From NCBI GenBank assembly GCA_030653355.1, contig JAURZN010000095.1, positions 34,899 to 98,898 of the forward strand: a stretch of 64,000 bases of DNA, in the 5' to 3' direction. This stretch comes from Gallionella sp. Lineage in GTDB: Bacteria > Pseudomonadota > Gammaproteobacteria > Burkholderiales > Gallionellaceae. Every line of letters starts with the position of its first letter. Position 1 is the stretch's first letter. Below are positions 18,191 to 27,722 of this stretch, one piece after another. The notes beneath the pieces were generated by a model. The model searched no databases, was not told the origin of the DNA, and saw only the letters and a program-made list of their open reading frames with translations. The position numbers and the translations under genes are program-made.

Positions 18191-19234
18191 ATGATGTCGA
18201 AAATTTCTTGTGTTGATCTATTCTGTGGCGCGGGGGGCCTGACGCACGGATTCGTACTAGAAGGACTGCCCGTCGTAGCCGGCATCGACATGGATCCGGC
18301 ATGCCGTTTTCCTTATGAGACAAACAACCAAGCTCAATTCATTGAGCGTGACATCAGCACAGTCACCGAATCTGAATTATTAGCCATCTTTGGTGACGCG
18401 GACATAAAAGTCCTCGCTGGCTGTGCGCCATGTCAACCCTTCTCTACCTACGCTCATCGATATTCTCTCGACGGAGATGGCAAATGGGGGCTGCTATATG
18501 AGTTCGCTAGGCTTGCGAAGGGTACCAGACCTGACGTAATCACCATGGAGAATGTCCCAACCGTAGCGAAGCATGCAGTCTTTCACGACTTTGTGGATAC
18601 GCTCGAAAAACTTGGCTATCACGTATGGTATGACGTTGTGAATAGCTCTCGGTATGGTGTACCTCAAGCTCGGCGACGCATGGTATTACTGGCCTCTCTT
18701 TATGGAAAAATCGAAATCATCCCGCCTACACGCGAAAAACCCAAAACGGTTCGGGAGGCTATAGGTCGACTAAATCCGCTGAGTGCAGGCGAGGCAGCTC
18801 CCCGTGACAAGCTACATGCCTCATCAACCTTGACTGACATAAATCTCCAGCGTATCCGAGTCTCAAAACCTGGCGGCACATGGCGAGACTGGCCTGAACA
18901 TCTCGTCGCCGAATGTCATCGTAGCGAAAGTGGGCGTACCTATCCAAGTGTTTATGGCCGTATGGAATGGGACAAGCCAGCCCCGACCATGACGACACAG
19001 TGCTTCGGATTCGGCAATGGACGTTTCGGCCACCCGGAACAAGACCGTGCTATTTCGTTGCGCGAGGCTGCAATCCTTCAGAGCTTTCCGCGCGATTACG
19101 CTTTCATCCCAGAAGGTGTTGAAGTGAGCTTCACCACCTTGGGGCGCCTCATCGGCAATGCCGTTCCTGTAGATCTAGGACGCGCTATTGCAAAGAGTAT
19201 CAACTCACATCTTTCATCGGTAAAAGATCGTTGA
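18191..19234 (+). CDS. DNA (cytosine-5-)-methyltransferase
   Basis: VDLFCGAGGLTHGF (motif I), GCAPCQPFS (motif IV), TMENVP (motif VI), RYGVPQARRR (motif VIII), GNAVPVDLGRAI (motif X). Confidence 0.95.
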   Translation: MMSKISCVDLFCGAGGLTHGFVLEGLPVVAGIDMDPACRFPYETNNQAQFIERDISTVTESELLAIFGDADIKVLAGCAPCQPFSTYAHRYSLDGDGKWGLLYEFARLAKGTRPDVITMENVPTVAKHAVFHDFVDTLEKLGYHVWYDVVNSSRYGVPQARRRMVLLASLYGKIEIIPPTREKPKTVREAIGRLNPLSAGEAAPRDKLHASSTLTDINLQRIRVSKPGGTWRDWPEHLVAECHRSESGRTYPSVYGRMEWDKPAPTMTTQCFGFGNGRFGHPEQDRAISLREAAILQSFPRDYAFIPEGVEVSFTTLGRLIGNAVPVDLGRAIAKSINSHLSSVKDR

Positions 19235-19716
19235 GTCACATGGCGAGGGCTATCTTGATGTCGCGCATAGAACCCTCGTCACCCGAAGCCAGCCGACGTA
19301 TGGCCAAAGTTCGGCAGAAAGGAACAGGGTCTGAGCTAGCTTTTCGACGAGAACTATACCGAAACGGCTTGCGGTATCGAATCAACTTTTGTGTCATGAA
19401 AAAACCACGCAGAGTCGCGGATATTGCATTCCCTCGCCTCAAGATTGCTATATTCATTGATGGATGTTTCTGGCACGGTTGCCCGGAACATGCCACATGG
19501 CCGAAACAGAACGCCGAGTTTTGGCGAAATAAGATCGAAACGAATCGAGCGCGCGACATCGATACCGATGTGAGACTCGATGCGCTTGGCTGGAAGGTAG
19601 TTCGAATGTGGGAGCACGAATCACCAGTGGCTGCTGCAGAATCAATATCGGATCTGGTCGCAAAGACCAAGGTGGAATGCCTCAAATCGTCACCCAACTC
19701 GAATGAAAGAAATTGA
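19231..19716 (+). CDS. vsr: Very short patch repair endonuclease
   Basis: RMAKVRQKGTGSELAFRRELYRNGLRYRIN...VADIAFPRLKIAIFIDGCFWHGCPEHATWPKQN; 4-nt overlap with MTase. Confidence 0.95.
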   Translation: MSHMARAILMSRIEPSSPEASRRMAKVRQKGTGSELAFRRELYRNGLRYRINFCVMKKPRRVADIAFPRLKIAIFIDGCFWHGCPEHATWPKQNAEFWRNKIETNRARDIDTDVRLDALGWKVVRMWEHESPVAAAESISDLVAKTKVECLKSSPNSNERN

Positions 19717-22700
19717 CTGAGGATATGATCGGACGCATGGAAATCTCAAACACTGGAATCTGCGAGTCCTACCGTGCTCGGCCTGAACCTGGTCAGTTGG
19801 TAGAAGTGCGTCGCCGCCAGTGGGTCGTCGCCGACGTAACTTCATCCAAGCTTGAATCGAATGCCGCTCCTCAGCATAATGTTTCATTATCGTCTATCGA
19901 CGAGGATGGCCTCGGCGAGGAGCTGGAGGTCATTTGGGAGATAGAGCCGGGCGCGCAGGTCATCGAGCGTGCAGGTCTGCCTTCGATCACCGGACAGGAT
20001 GACTCAGACACCCTCGAAGCGTTTCTCGATGCAGTGCGCTGGGGCGCTGCAACCAATGCAGATAGGGGTTTCCTCCAAGCGCCATTCCGCAGTGGCGTCA
20101 GCATCGAGGATTTCCAACTCGACCCACTGGTTCGAGCCATCGACATGGCTCGCGTCAATCTGCTCATCGCTGACGACGTTGGCTTGGGCAAGACCATCGA
20201 GGCCGGACTCGTCATCCAAGAGATGTTGTTGCGGCACCGTGCCCGCACCGTCCTGATCGTCTGCCCCGCATCGCTGCAAGAGAAGTGGCGCGTGGAGATG
20301 CTGGAAAAGTTTGGCCTCGATTTCAGGGTTGTCGACACGGGCTACATCAAGCAGTTGCGCCGAGAGCGAGGCATCCACGCCAACCCCTGGACTTCGCATC
20401 CGCGCCTGATCGCATCCATGGACTGGGTCAAAAGCGGTGAAGGCTTGCGCGCCATGCGCGACGTTCTGCCTGCGCACACCAGCTATCCACGCAAATTCGA
20501 CATGCTCGTCGTCGACGAAGCACACAACATCGCCCCCGCTGCCGGTGTGAACTACGCGCTGGAGAGCCAGCGCACGCGCTTCATTCGTTCGATCAGTCCG
20601 CACTTCCAGCATCGGCTATTCCTCACGGCCACACCGCACAACGGCTACACCGAATCCTTTACTTCTCTGCTGGAGTTGCTGGACGACCAGCGTTTCGCCC
20701 GAAACATCCTTCCCGATGAAAAGCAGTTGAGTCAGGTGATGATCCGCCGCCTCAAAAGCGACCTGGTAGATGCCGAAGGCAAGCCGCTCTATGCACAGCG
20801 CAAGTTGCAAGCGCTGCTGGCCTCGTATTCCCCACAAGAGCGCGCCATTCACCAAAAGCTGAACGACTACTGCGCGAGCCGCGAGCAGGATGCCGAAAAG
20901 GTCGGCAATACGTTCGGCACGTCGTTCGTCAACCAGTTGCTCAAGAAGCGGCTCTTTTCTTCTCCCGCCGCTTTCGCATCCACCCTTGAGAAGCACATTG
21001 CCAGTCTGGCCAATGGCAGCCAACGCAAGGACAAGGATGCAATGACCGACCGCATTTTGCGCAAAGCCATCCTGCGGGTAGATGAAGATTACGCCAACGA
21101 GCAGGAGGTCGAAAACGCCCAGTCCGAGGCCGTAGAAGAAGCCTCACGTCGCGCGCAACCGCTGACAGCAGACCAACAACAAATGCTGAACGACCTGCGG
21201 TCGTGGGCTCAGACGGCCAAAAACCAGGTCGACGCCAAAGCCAAGGCGATCCTCGGCTGGCTCACAACCAATCTCAAGACCGACGGTCAGTGGAATGATC
21301 GCCGGGTCATCTTGTTCACCGAATATCGCACCACTCACCAGTGGATGCACGAGATTCTCGCCAGCCACGATTTCGCTGGCGATCGACTGGCCACCCTTCA
21401 TGGCAGCATGCCGCAGGATGAGCGCGAGAAGATCAAAGCAGCCTTCCAGACTTCACCCAAAGATTCAGCAGTCCGCATCCTGCTGGCCACCGATGCCGCA
21501 TCCGAAGGTATCGACTTGCAGAACCACTGTAACTGCCTCATCCATCTGGAGATACCTTACAACCCCAATGTGATGGAGCAGCGCAATGGCCGTATCGACC
21601 GGCACGGTCAGCGCCAGAAGGAAGTGTTGATCTGGCACCCCGTCGATGGCGGCGAACAGGGCAAAGCAACCATTGGCGGCCACGGTGACGACATCATCCG
21701 TGCACTGCGCAAACTCGAATCCATGCGTGCGGACATGGGCAGCGTCAACCCGGTCATCGCGCCACAAATGTCGGGGCTGATCGAAGGCTCACTCAAAGAC
21801 CTCGACACCCGCTTGGCTGAAGCCAAAATCGCCAAGGCCAGACGCTTTGTGCGCGCCGAGCGCGAACTGAAAGATCGAGTCGCCAAGCTGCACGAACGGC
21901 TCCTCACCACGCAGCAAGATTTCCACCTCACACCAGAGCATATCCTCATGGCGGTCAAGACAGGCCTCGCGTTGGCAGGCCGCCCCCCGCTCGAGCCTTT
22001 TACCTTGGCTGATGCTCCGGCGGGGAGCGTATTCAAGATGCCCGCGCTGTCGGGCTCGTGGGCGCGTTGCCTCGAAGGGCTGCGCCACCCCCACACACTG
22101 CAAATTCGGCCCATCACCTTCGATCATGCCGTCGCCACGGGGCGTGACGACGTAGTGCTGGTTCACCTCAACCATCGACTGGTGCAGATGTGTCTGCGCT
22201 TGCTGCGCGCCGAGGTCTGGGCACAAGACGATGTGAAGAAGTTGCATCGCGTCACGGTGCGTTCGGTGCCGGACGCACTGATCGACGGGCCTGCCGTAGT
22301 CGTCATCTCGCGGCTGGTCGTCACTGGCGGAAACCATCATCGCCTCCATGAAGAGCTGACGGTGGCAGGAGGCTATCTGGGGGATAAATCCTTCCGTCGA
22401 GAAGAAGGCGTCACCAAAGTCCAGCAATGGCTGGATCAGGCCAAGCCACTTACTGCCGCAGATTCGCTGTTCGATGCCATCCGTGTACGTTTCGACCGTG
22501 CTCAAAGCGCTATTTTGCAGTCGGTCGACGCCCGTTCAAAAGACAGGCTCAAGTTCCTGACCAACACCCTTCAATCCCGCAAGCAGCAGGAAGTGGCCGA
22601 CATTGGCACCGTACTTGATGAACTTGAAAAAGCCATTCAAGCCGAATTGAGAAAAGATCAGCAACCGGCGCAGCTTTCCCTGTTCTCGGAAGACGAACGA

Positions 22701-22874
22701 ACACAGCTCAGGCGCGACACCGCCGCACTTGAAGCCCGCTTGGCCCGCATTCCGGGTGAGCGCGAACAAGAGGCTCAAGCCATCGAAACCCGCTATGCAC
22801 AACTCAATGATCGCACCTTCCCGGTTGCTGTCATTTTCATCATTCCTGCATCTCTGTCGAGGGTAGTAAAATGA
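19713..22874 (+). CDS. drmD: SNF2-like helicase, DrmD-like (DISARM class 1)
   Basis: LLIADDVGLGKTIEAGL (Walker A), VVDEAHN (DEAH), LFLTATPHNGY, ATDAASEGIDLQNHCNCLIHLEIPYNPNVMEQRNGRIDRHGQ; gene context with drmMI/A/B/C. Confidence 0.88.
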   Translation: MTEDMIGRMEISNTGICESYRARPEPGQLVEVRRRQWVVADVTSSKLESNAAPQHNVSLSSIDEDGLGEELEVIWEIEPGAQVIERAGLPSITGQDDSDTLEAFLDAVRWGAATNADRGFLQAPFRSGVSIEDFQLDPLVRAIDMARVNLLIADDVGLGKTIEAGLVIQEMLLRHRARTVLIVCPASLQEKWRVEMLEKFGLDFRVVDTGYIKQLRRERGIHANPWTSHPRLIASMDWVKSGEGLRAMRDVLPAHTSYPRKFDMLVVDEAHNIAPAAGVNYALESQRTRFIRSISPHFQHRLFLTATPHNGYTESFTSLLELLDDQRFARNILPDEKQLSQVMIRRLKSDLVDAEGKPLYAQRKLQALLASYSPQERAIHQKLNDYCASREQDAEKVGNTFGTSFVNQLLKKRLFSSPAAFASTLEKHIASLANGSQRKDKDAMTDRILRKAILRVDEDYANEQEVENAQSEAVEEASRRAQPLTADQQQMLNDLRSWAQTAKNQVDAKAKAILGWLTTNLKTDGQWNDRRVILFTEYRTTHQWMHEILASHDFAGDRLATLHGSMPQDEREKIKAAFQTSPKDSAVRILLATDAASEGIDLQNHCNCLIHLEIPYNPNVMEQRNGRIDRHGQRQKEVLIWHPVDGGEQGKATIGGHGDDIIRALRKLESMRADMGSVNPVIAPQMSGLIEGSLKDLDTRLAEAKIAKARRFVRAERELKDRVAKLHERLLTTQQDFHLTPEHILMAVKTGLALAGRPPLEPFTLADAPAGSVFKMPALSGSWARCLEGLRHPHTLQIRPITFDHAVATGRDDVVLVHLNHRLVQMCLRLLRAEVWAQDDVKKLHRVTVRSVPDALIDGPAVVVISRLVVTGGNHHRLHEELTVAGGYLGDKSFRREEGVTKVQQWLDQAKPLTAADSLFDAIRVRFDRAQSAILQSVDARSKDRLKFLTNTLQSRKQQEVADIGTVLDELEKAIQAELRKDQQPAQLSLFSEDERTQLRRDTAALEARLARIPGEREQEAQAIETRYAQLNDRTFPVAVIFIIPASLSRVVK

Positions 22875-23503
22875 TGACTTGGCAGGAATACCAAGAAGCC
22901 GTCGCCGTGCTCTATGAGCAAACCGATGGATTCGGAAATGTCAGCAGGAATGTCATGGTGCCGGACAAGATTACCGGTCAGCCACGGCAAATTGACGTGC
23001 TGATCGAAATCAAGGCCAAGGGACACGCCTTAAGGATGATCGTCGATGCCAAGTTCCATGCCGTCCCCATTGATGTGAGGGATGTCGAATCAGTTCTTGC
23101 GCTCGCAGATGCAGTTGGCGCAAATAAAGCCATCGTCGTCGCGGCGAATGGCTGGACTGAGCCTGCCAAGAAAAAAGCAGAACATGTCGGATGCTCTCTC
23201 GAACTGCTCTCAGTCGAAGAGGCCTTGGATCTGATCGTTCCAGACAAATGGAAGATGTGCCCTTCCTGCGGTGTAGATTGCATCGTGCTTGATCAAGAAG
23301 GGGCGGTAACGTTCGAAGGAGGTTCTTGGTTCTGGTGGCTTGCCGGTCAGTGTCGCGGATGTAAAAACGCGCGCATCCACTGCCAAGACTGCGGAGTGAA
23401 GGCGTATATTGATCTCGGTGAATCAATGGTCTGCGGATGCGGGCACCGATGGTCTAGCGCCCACGAAGGTATCAAGATTGCATTTTTCGAGGAGCAATCT
23501 TAA
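22871..23503 (+). CDS. Mrr-like restriction endonuclease with C-terminal Zn-ribbons
   Basis: RQIDVLIEIKAKGHALRMIVDAKFHAVPIDVRDV (PD-(D/E)xK-like core), then CPSCGVDC..CRGCKNARIHCQDCG..CGCGHRW. Confidence 0.78.
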   Translation: MMTWQEYQEAVAVLYEQTDGFGNVSRNVMVPDKITGQPRQIDVLIEIKAKGHALRMIVDAKFHAVPIDVRDVESVLALADAVGANKAIVVAANGWTEPAKKKAEHVGCSLELLSVEEALDLIVPDKWKMCPSCGVDCIVLDQEGAVTFEGGSWFWWLAGQCRGCKNARIHCQDCGVKAYIDLGESMVCGCGHRWSSAHEGIKIAFFEEQS

Positions 23504-26500
23504 TGATGACGCCGATTCAACACCACGATTGGCTGTCGCTGATCGAGATCTCCGGCCCTTTCCTCGCAGTTCCCGTTCTGAAGGAAGCCTTTCCACAAGG
23601 GCTGGAAGAACTTGATGCCACCAAGCGCAAACGTCTGCGCCAAGCCTACGAGGAGTGGCGCGAAGCGCTGGAGCTGGAAGACGCCCAGTTCGCCGAGTTG
23701 CACGTAGCATGGATCGACGAAGTGCTGTCGCGAGGACTTGAACTCGACGAAGACGGCAGAGGCGATGTTCTCAAGCGCGCTGACTGGTGCGCAGCCAACC
23801 TCCAAGCCAGCTTGCCAGAACACGGCGTGACGCTGTCGCCTAGTCTTGCGGTGATTGATGAGCAATGCGCCAACAAGCCACTGCTGCTGATCCAAACCTA
23901 TCCGCAGGATGTCGACCTCGGTACAACCCTGAAGCTAGACGGCTGGGCCGCCACACCCGCCGATCGCATGGTGCAGTTGTGTCGTTCATTGGGTTGTCGC
24001 CTCGGGCTGTTGACCAATGGCGAGCGCTGGATGCTGGTGGATGCCCCGGTGGGTGCCGTTACCACCTTTGCCAGTTGGTATGCCCGCATCTGGAGCCAAG
24101 AGCCCATCACTCTGCAAGCCTTCGTGCACTTGCTCGGCATTCGTCGTTTCTTTGTCGACGAATCCGAACAATTGCCCGCGCTGTTCGATCGCTCACTGAA
24201 ATTTCAGGACGAAGTTACCGATGCCCTTGGCGAGCAGGTACGCCGCGCCGTCGAAGTATTGATCCAGTCGCTCGACAAGGCCGATCAGGACCGCAATCGT
24301 GAGCTCCTGCACGACGTCAAGGAACCTGAGCTCTATGAGGCCGCGCTTACGGTGATGATGCGCTTGGTATTCCTTCTCTCCGCCGAGGAGCGTGGTCTGC
24401 TCCTGATGGGTGACGAGCGCTACGAAGCCAACTACGCGCTCTCGACCTTGCGCATGCAGTTGCGCAAAGAATCAGAGGAGATCCTCGAGCGCCGCTGGGA
24501 TGCTTGGTCGCGTTTGCTGGCGATCTTCCGCGCAGTGTTTGGTGGTATCGAGCATGAGAACTTGCGCCTGCCCGCACTGGGCGGATCGCTATTCGATCCG
24601 GATCGCTTCCCTTTCCTCGAAGGCCGAGCCAAGGGCTCCAACTGGCGCACCGATGCAGCCAAGCCGCTGCCTATCGACAACCGTACCGTGCTGTTGTTGC
24701 TGCAGGCCATTCAGCAATTTCAGGGCCGCACGCTGTCTTACCGCGCACTGGATGTCGAACAGATCGGCTACGTGTATGAAGGCTTGCTCGAACGCACCGT
24801 CAAGCGCACCGATGAGGTCACGCTAGAACTGGATGCCACCAAGAGCGCCAAGACTCCATGGATCAAGCTGGCCGAGCTAGATTCGGCGCGCTTGGATGGT
24901 ACCGCGCGACTGGCCGAGTTGCTGCAAGAGCGCTCCGGCAGCTCTGCCAGCCGAGTGCGCAATGATCTGGCCAAACCCGTCGATGACACCTTGGCCGATC
25001 GCCTACTGACAGCTTGCCAAGGCGACACCAAGCTCCGCGACCGTGTCAAACCATATGCCCATCTGCTGCGCACCGACCCATGGGGCTATCCGCTGGTGTA
25101 TCCCGCCGGAGCCTTCATCGTCACCACCGGATCCGACCGACGCGAAACCGGTACCCACTACACCCCGAAATCGCTGACCGAATCGATCGTCGTCGAGACC
25201 CTCACGCCAGTGGCCTATGTCGGCCCGGCAGAGGGAACGCCGCGCGAGCAATGGGCGCTGAAGTCTCCTTCTGAACTGCTTGACCTCAAAATCTGCGACC
25301 CGGCCATGGGCTCGGGTGCCTTCTTGGTTCAAGCCTGCCGCTGGCTGGCTGATCGCGTCCTCGAGTCATGGTCACAGGTTGAGGTTTTGGGTAAAACCGT
25401 GAGTGTGGATGGCGAGATTCTGGAAGCAGGAGCGGCCAAGGAACCCCTACCCCGCGACAGCGAAGCACGCACGGTAATCGCACGCCGCCTCATCGCCGAA
25501 CGTTGTCTGTACGGAGTCGACTTGAACCCGCTGGCCGTCGAACTCGCCAAGCTGTCCATCTGGCTGGTGACACTGGCAAAGGATCGCCCGTTTGGCTTCC
25601 TCGACCACAACCTGCGCTGCGGTGACAGTTTGTTGGGTATCCATCGACTGGATCAGCTCACTGAATTGAGCATGACGCCCGACGGCAAAGGGCAGCAACG
25701 CTTGTTTGGCAAGAACATCGAAAAAGCCGTTATTGAGGCAATTGAGCTACGCCAGAGTTTGCGCGACATGCCGATTCGCGACATCCATGATGTTGAGGCC
25801 ATGGCGCAATTGGACGCAAATGCGCGACAGAAGCTAGAAATACCTGAACTCATCGCTGACGCGCTGGTTGGAGAGGTGCTTGCGACAGTTGGAAATGACT
25901 ACGCTTTGAAAAATGGACTGTCATCACTTGCTATTCATGCTGGGCAAGCAATCAGCGGCGATGAAGCAGCATTTAGAACAATAGCTCTCCGAGCAAACAC
26001 AACACTTGCTTTTGATTTACCCGTAGGCAAGCCAATACGGAAGCCGTTTCATTGGCCGCTGGAGTTCCCCGAAGTATTGTCAGGCTTCAATTGTGGGTTT
26101 GATGCTTTTATTGGCAATCCGCCATTTGCTTTTGGAAAAAACGTAAGCACAAGTTGCGGCACTTCCTACAACTCGTTCCTGGTTTTAACCAATCCTGCTG
26201 CCACAAAAAACGTCGATCTTTGCGCCCATTTTTTTCATTGTGCTTTTGTTCTCCTTAACAGCGATGGAGCGCAGGGCATGCTTGCGACATCCTCAATCGC
26301 CGAGGGTGAGACCAGACTCGCCGCCCTAGAAAATCTTATTTCTGCCGGAGGGACTATATATTCAGCCACATCAAAGTCAAAGTGGCCTGGCGCTGCGAAT
26401 GTTTTCATATGTCGCGTGTCACTTTCGAAGCGCAAATGGCAGGGGGTATTCACTCTTGACGGGAAATACGTCAAGGGTATCTCATCTTTTCTGACTCCAG

Positions 26501-27600
26501 ACACCAACTGGCAACCAGTGTCCCTGTTTGAAAATCAAGGTATCGCATTTTATGGAGCCATCCCCAATGGTGATGGATTCCTCATTTCACGAGCTGAAGC
26601 TGAGACTTTATTAACCAAACACCCAGATCACCACAAGGTTCTTTATCCATTTCTAACAGGAAAAGATCTCAACTCCAATCCCACTCAATCTGCGAGCCGC
26701 TTTGCGATTAATTTTTGGGACTGGAATGAAAATGTCGCCTCAAAATTCAAAGATGCTTTCCAAATTGTGAGTGACCGGGTAAAGCCATATCGAGAGACTC
26801 TAAAAAACACAAAGCCGAAGCTTGCTACGAAATGGTGGATTTACGAGGCCAATCCAAAAGGATTGCATGATGCTATTGGAAGGGGTGAACACTTTCATGG
26901 TGGAGCAACGAAAACTACGCTAAAGGAGGTTCTGGTTATCGCGAGAGTGAGCAGTACCAATGCATTCACGTTCGTGAACCCGAATCAAGTTTTTGACTGC
27001 GCACTGATCGTTGTCGCGTCTGATGATTATGGAATTTTTGCGGTCCTTCAGAGCAGCATTCATTTTGCATTTGCATGGCAGCACGGAGGGAAAATGAAAT
27101 CCGACCTCCGCTACAGTCCTACGATGTGTCTGGCAACATTTCCTTTCCCGAAGCCTGACAATTATGAGCAGCTACGATTAATTGGGCACTCATTTAATGA
27201 ACGACGGCAAAGCATTCTCACAAAGCGTGAATGGGGTTTAACTCGCCTATCCAATTCACTTCATGATCCAGATTGCAGTGAGTCTGATATTCAGAAGTTA
27301 CGCTCCTGCCTAGCAGATTTGGACATAAATGTATTGGAAGCCTATGGCTGGTTGGACATTAAACTAAATCACGACTTCCACCATGTGGATTATCTTCCTG
27401 CGGGTCGGAATCTTCGTTACACGATATCCGAGCCTGCACGCATTGAAATTCTTCGTCGCCTTGCCGATTTGAACCTCCAGCGGCATAAAGAAGAGGCTAT
27501 TCAAAGCTCTCTTGCAAGAAATTCAGATAAAAGTGCTCCGAAACCAAGGCGTACCTCGTCAGTGCTTATCAGCGACCTATTTGGCGGAGACAACGCATGA
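23503..27600 (+). CDS. drmMI: N6-adenine DNA methyltransferase, DrmMI-like (DISARM class 1)
   Basis: DPAMGSGAFLVQACRWLADRV (SAM motif I) and IGNPPFAFG (NPPF motif IV); 1365 aa with N-terminal extension; syntenic with drmD/drmA. Confidence 0.88.
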   Translation: MMTPIQHHDWLSLIEISGPFLAVPVLKEAFPQGLEELDATKRKRLRQAYEEWREALELEDAQFAELHVAWIDEVLSRGLELDEDGRGDVLKRADWCAANLQASLPEHGVTLSPSLAVIDEQCANKPLLLIQTYPQDVDLGTTLKLDGWAATPADRMVQLCRSLGCRLGLLTNGERWMLVDAPVGAVTTFASWYARIWSQEPITLQAFVHLLGIRRFFVDESEQLPALFDRSLKFQDEVTDALGEQVRRAVEVLIQSLDKADQDRNRELLHDVKEPELYEAALTVMMRLVFLLSAEERGLLLMGDERYEANYALSTLRMQLRKESEEILERRWDAWSRLLAIFRAVFGGIEHENLRLPALGGSLFDPDRFPFLEGRAKGSNWRTDAAKPLPIDNRTVLLLLQAIQQFQGRTLSYRALDVEQIGYVYEGLLERTVKRTDEVTLELDATKSAKTPWIKLAELDSARLDGTARLAELLQERSGSSASRVRNDLAKPVDDTLADRLLTACQGDTKLRDRVKPYAHLLRTDPWGYPLVYPAGAFIVTTGSDRRETGTHYTPKSLTESIVVETLTPVAYVGPAEGTPREQWALKSPSELLDLKICDPAMGSGAFLVQACRWLADRVLESWSQVEVLGKTVSVDGEILEAGAAKEPLPRDSEARTVIARRLIAERCLYGVDLNPLAVELAKLSIWLVTLAKDRPFGFLDHNLRCGDSLLGIHRLDQLTELSMTPDGKGQQRLFGKNIEKAVIEAIELRQSLRDMPIRDIHDVEAMAQLDANARQKLEIPELIADALVGEVLATVGNDYALKNGLSSLAIHAGQAISGDEAAFRTIALRANTTLAFDLPVGKPIRKPFHWPLEFPEVLSGFNCGFDAFIGNPPFAFGKNVSTSCGTSYNSFLVLTNPAATKNVDLCAHFFHCAFVLLNSDGAQGMLATSSIAEGETRLAALENLISAGGTIYSATSKSKWPGAANVFICRVSLSKRKWQGVFTLDGKYVKGISSFLTPDTNWQPVSLFENQGIAFYGAIPNGDGFLISRAEAETLLTKHPDHHKVLYPFLTGKDLNSNPTQSASRFAINFWDWNENVASKFKDAFQIVSDRVKPYRETLKNTKPKLATKWWIYEANPKGLHDAIGRGEHFHGGATKTTLKEVLVIARVSSTNAFTFVNPNQVFDCALIVVASDDYGIFAVLQSSIHFAFAWQHGGKMKSDLRYSPTMCLATFPFPKPDNYEQLRLIGHSFNERRQSILTKREWGLTRLSNSLHDPDCSESDIQKLRSCLADLDINVLEAYGWLDIKLNHDFHHVDYLPAGRNLRYTISEPARIEILRRLADLNLQRHKEEAIQSSLARNSDKSAPKPRRTSSVLISDLFGGDNA

Positions 27601-27713
27601 TCGCACTACAGCAGGCCAGACAGGTGCCAGAGTTCGCACAGGAAGCCGTCTCACAATTCTTGAAAGAGTTTGAAATGATCAAGGCAGGAAGTATCGGAGC
27701 TTTTGATGACTAG
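27597..27713 (+). CDS. 38-aa micro-ORF overlapping the drmMI stop (ATGA)
   Basis: ATG at 27597 overlaps TGA 27598-27600; reads MIALQQARQVPEFAQEAVSQFLKEFEMIKAGSIGAFDD then TAG. Below the size threshold of the ORF track. Confidence 0.4.
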   Translation: MIALQQARQVPEFAQEAVSQFLKEFEMIKAGSIGAFDD

Positions 27714-27722
27714 GAAAACCAC

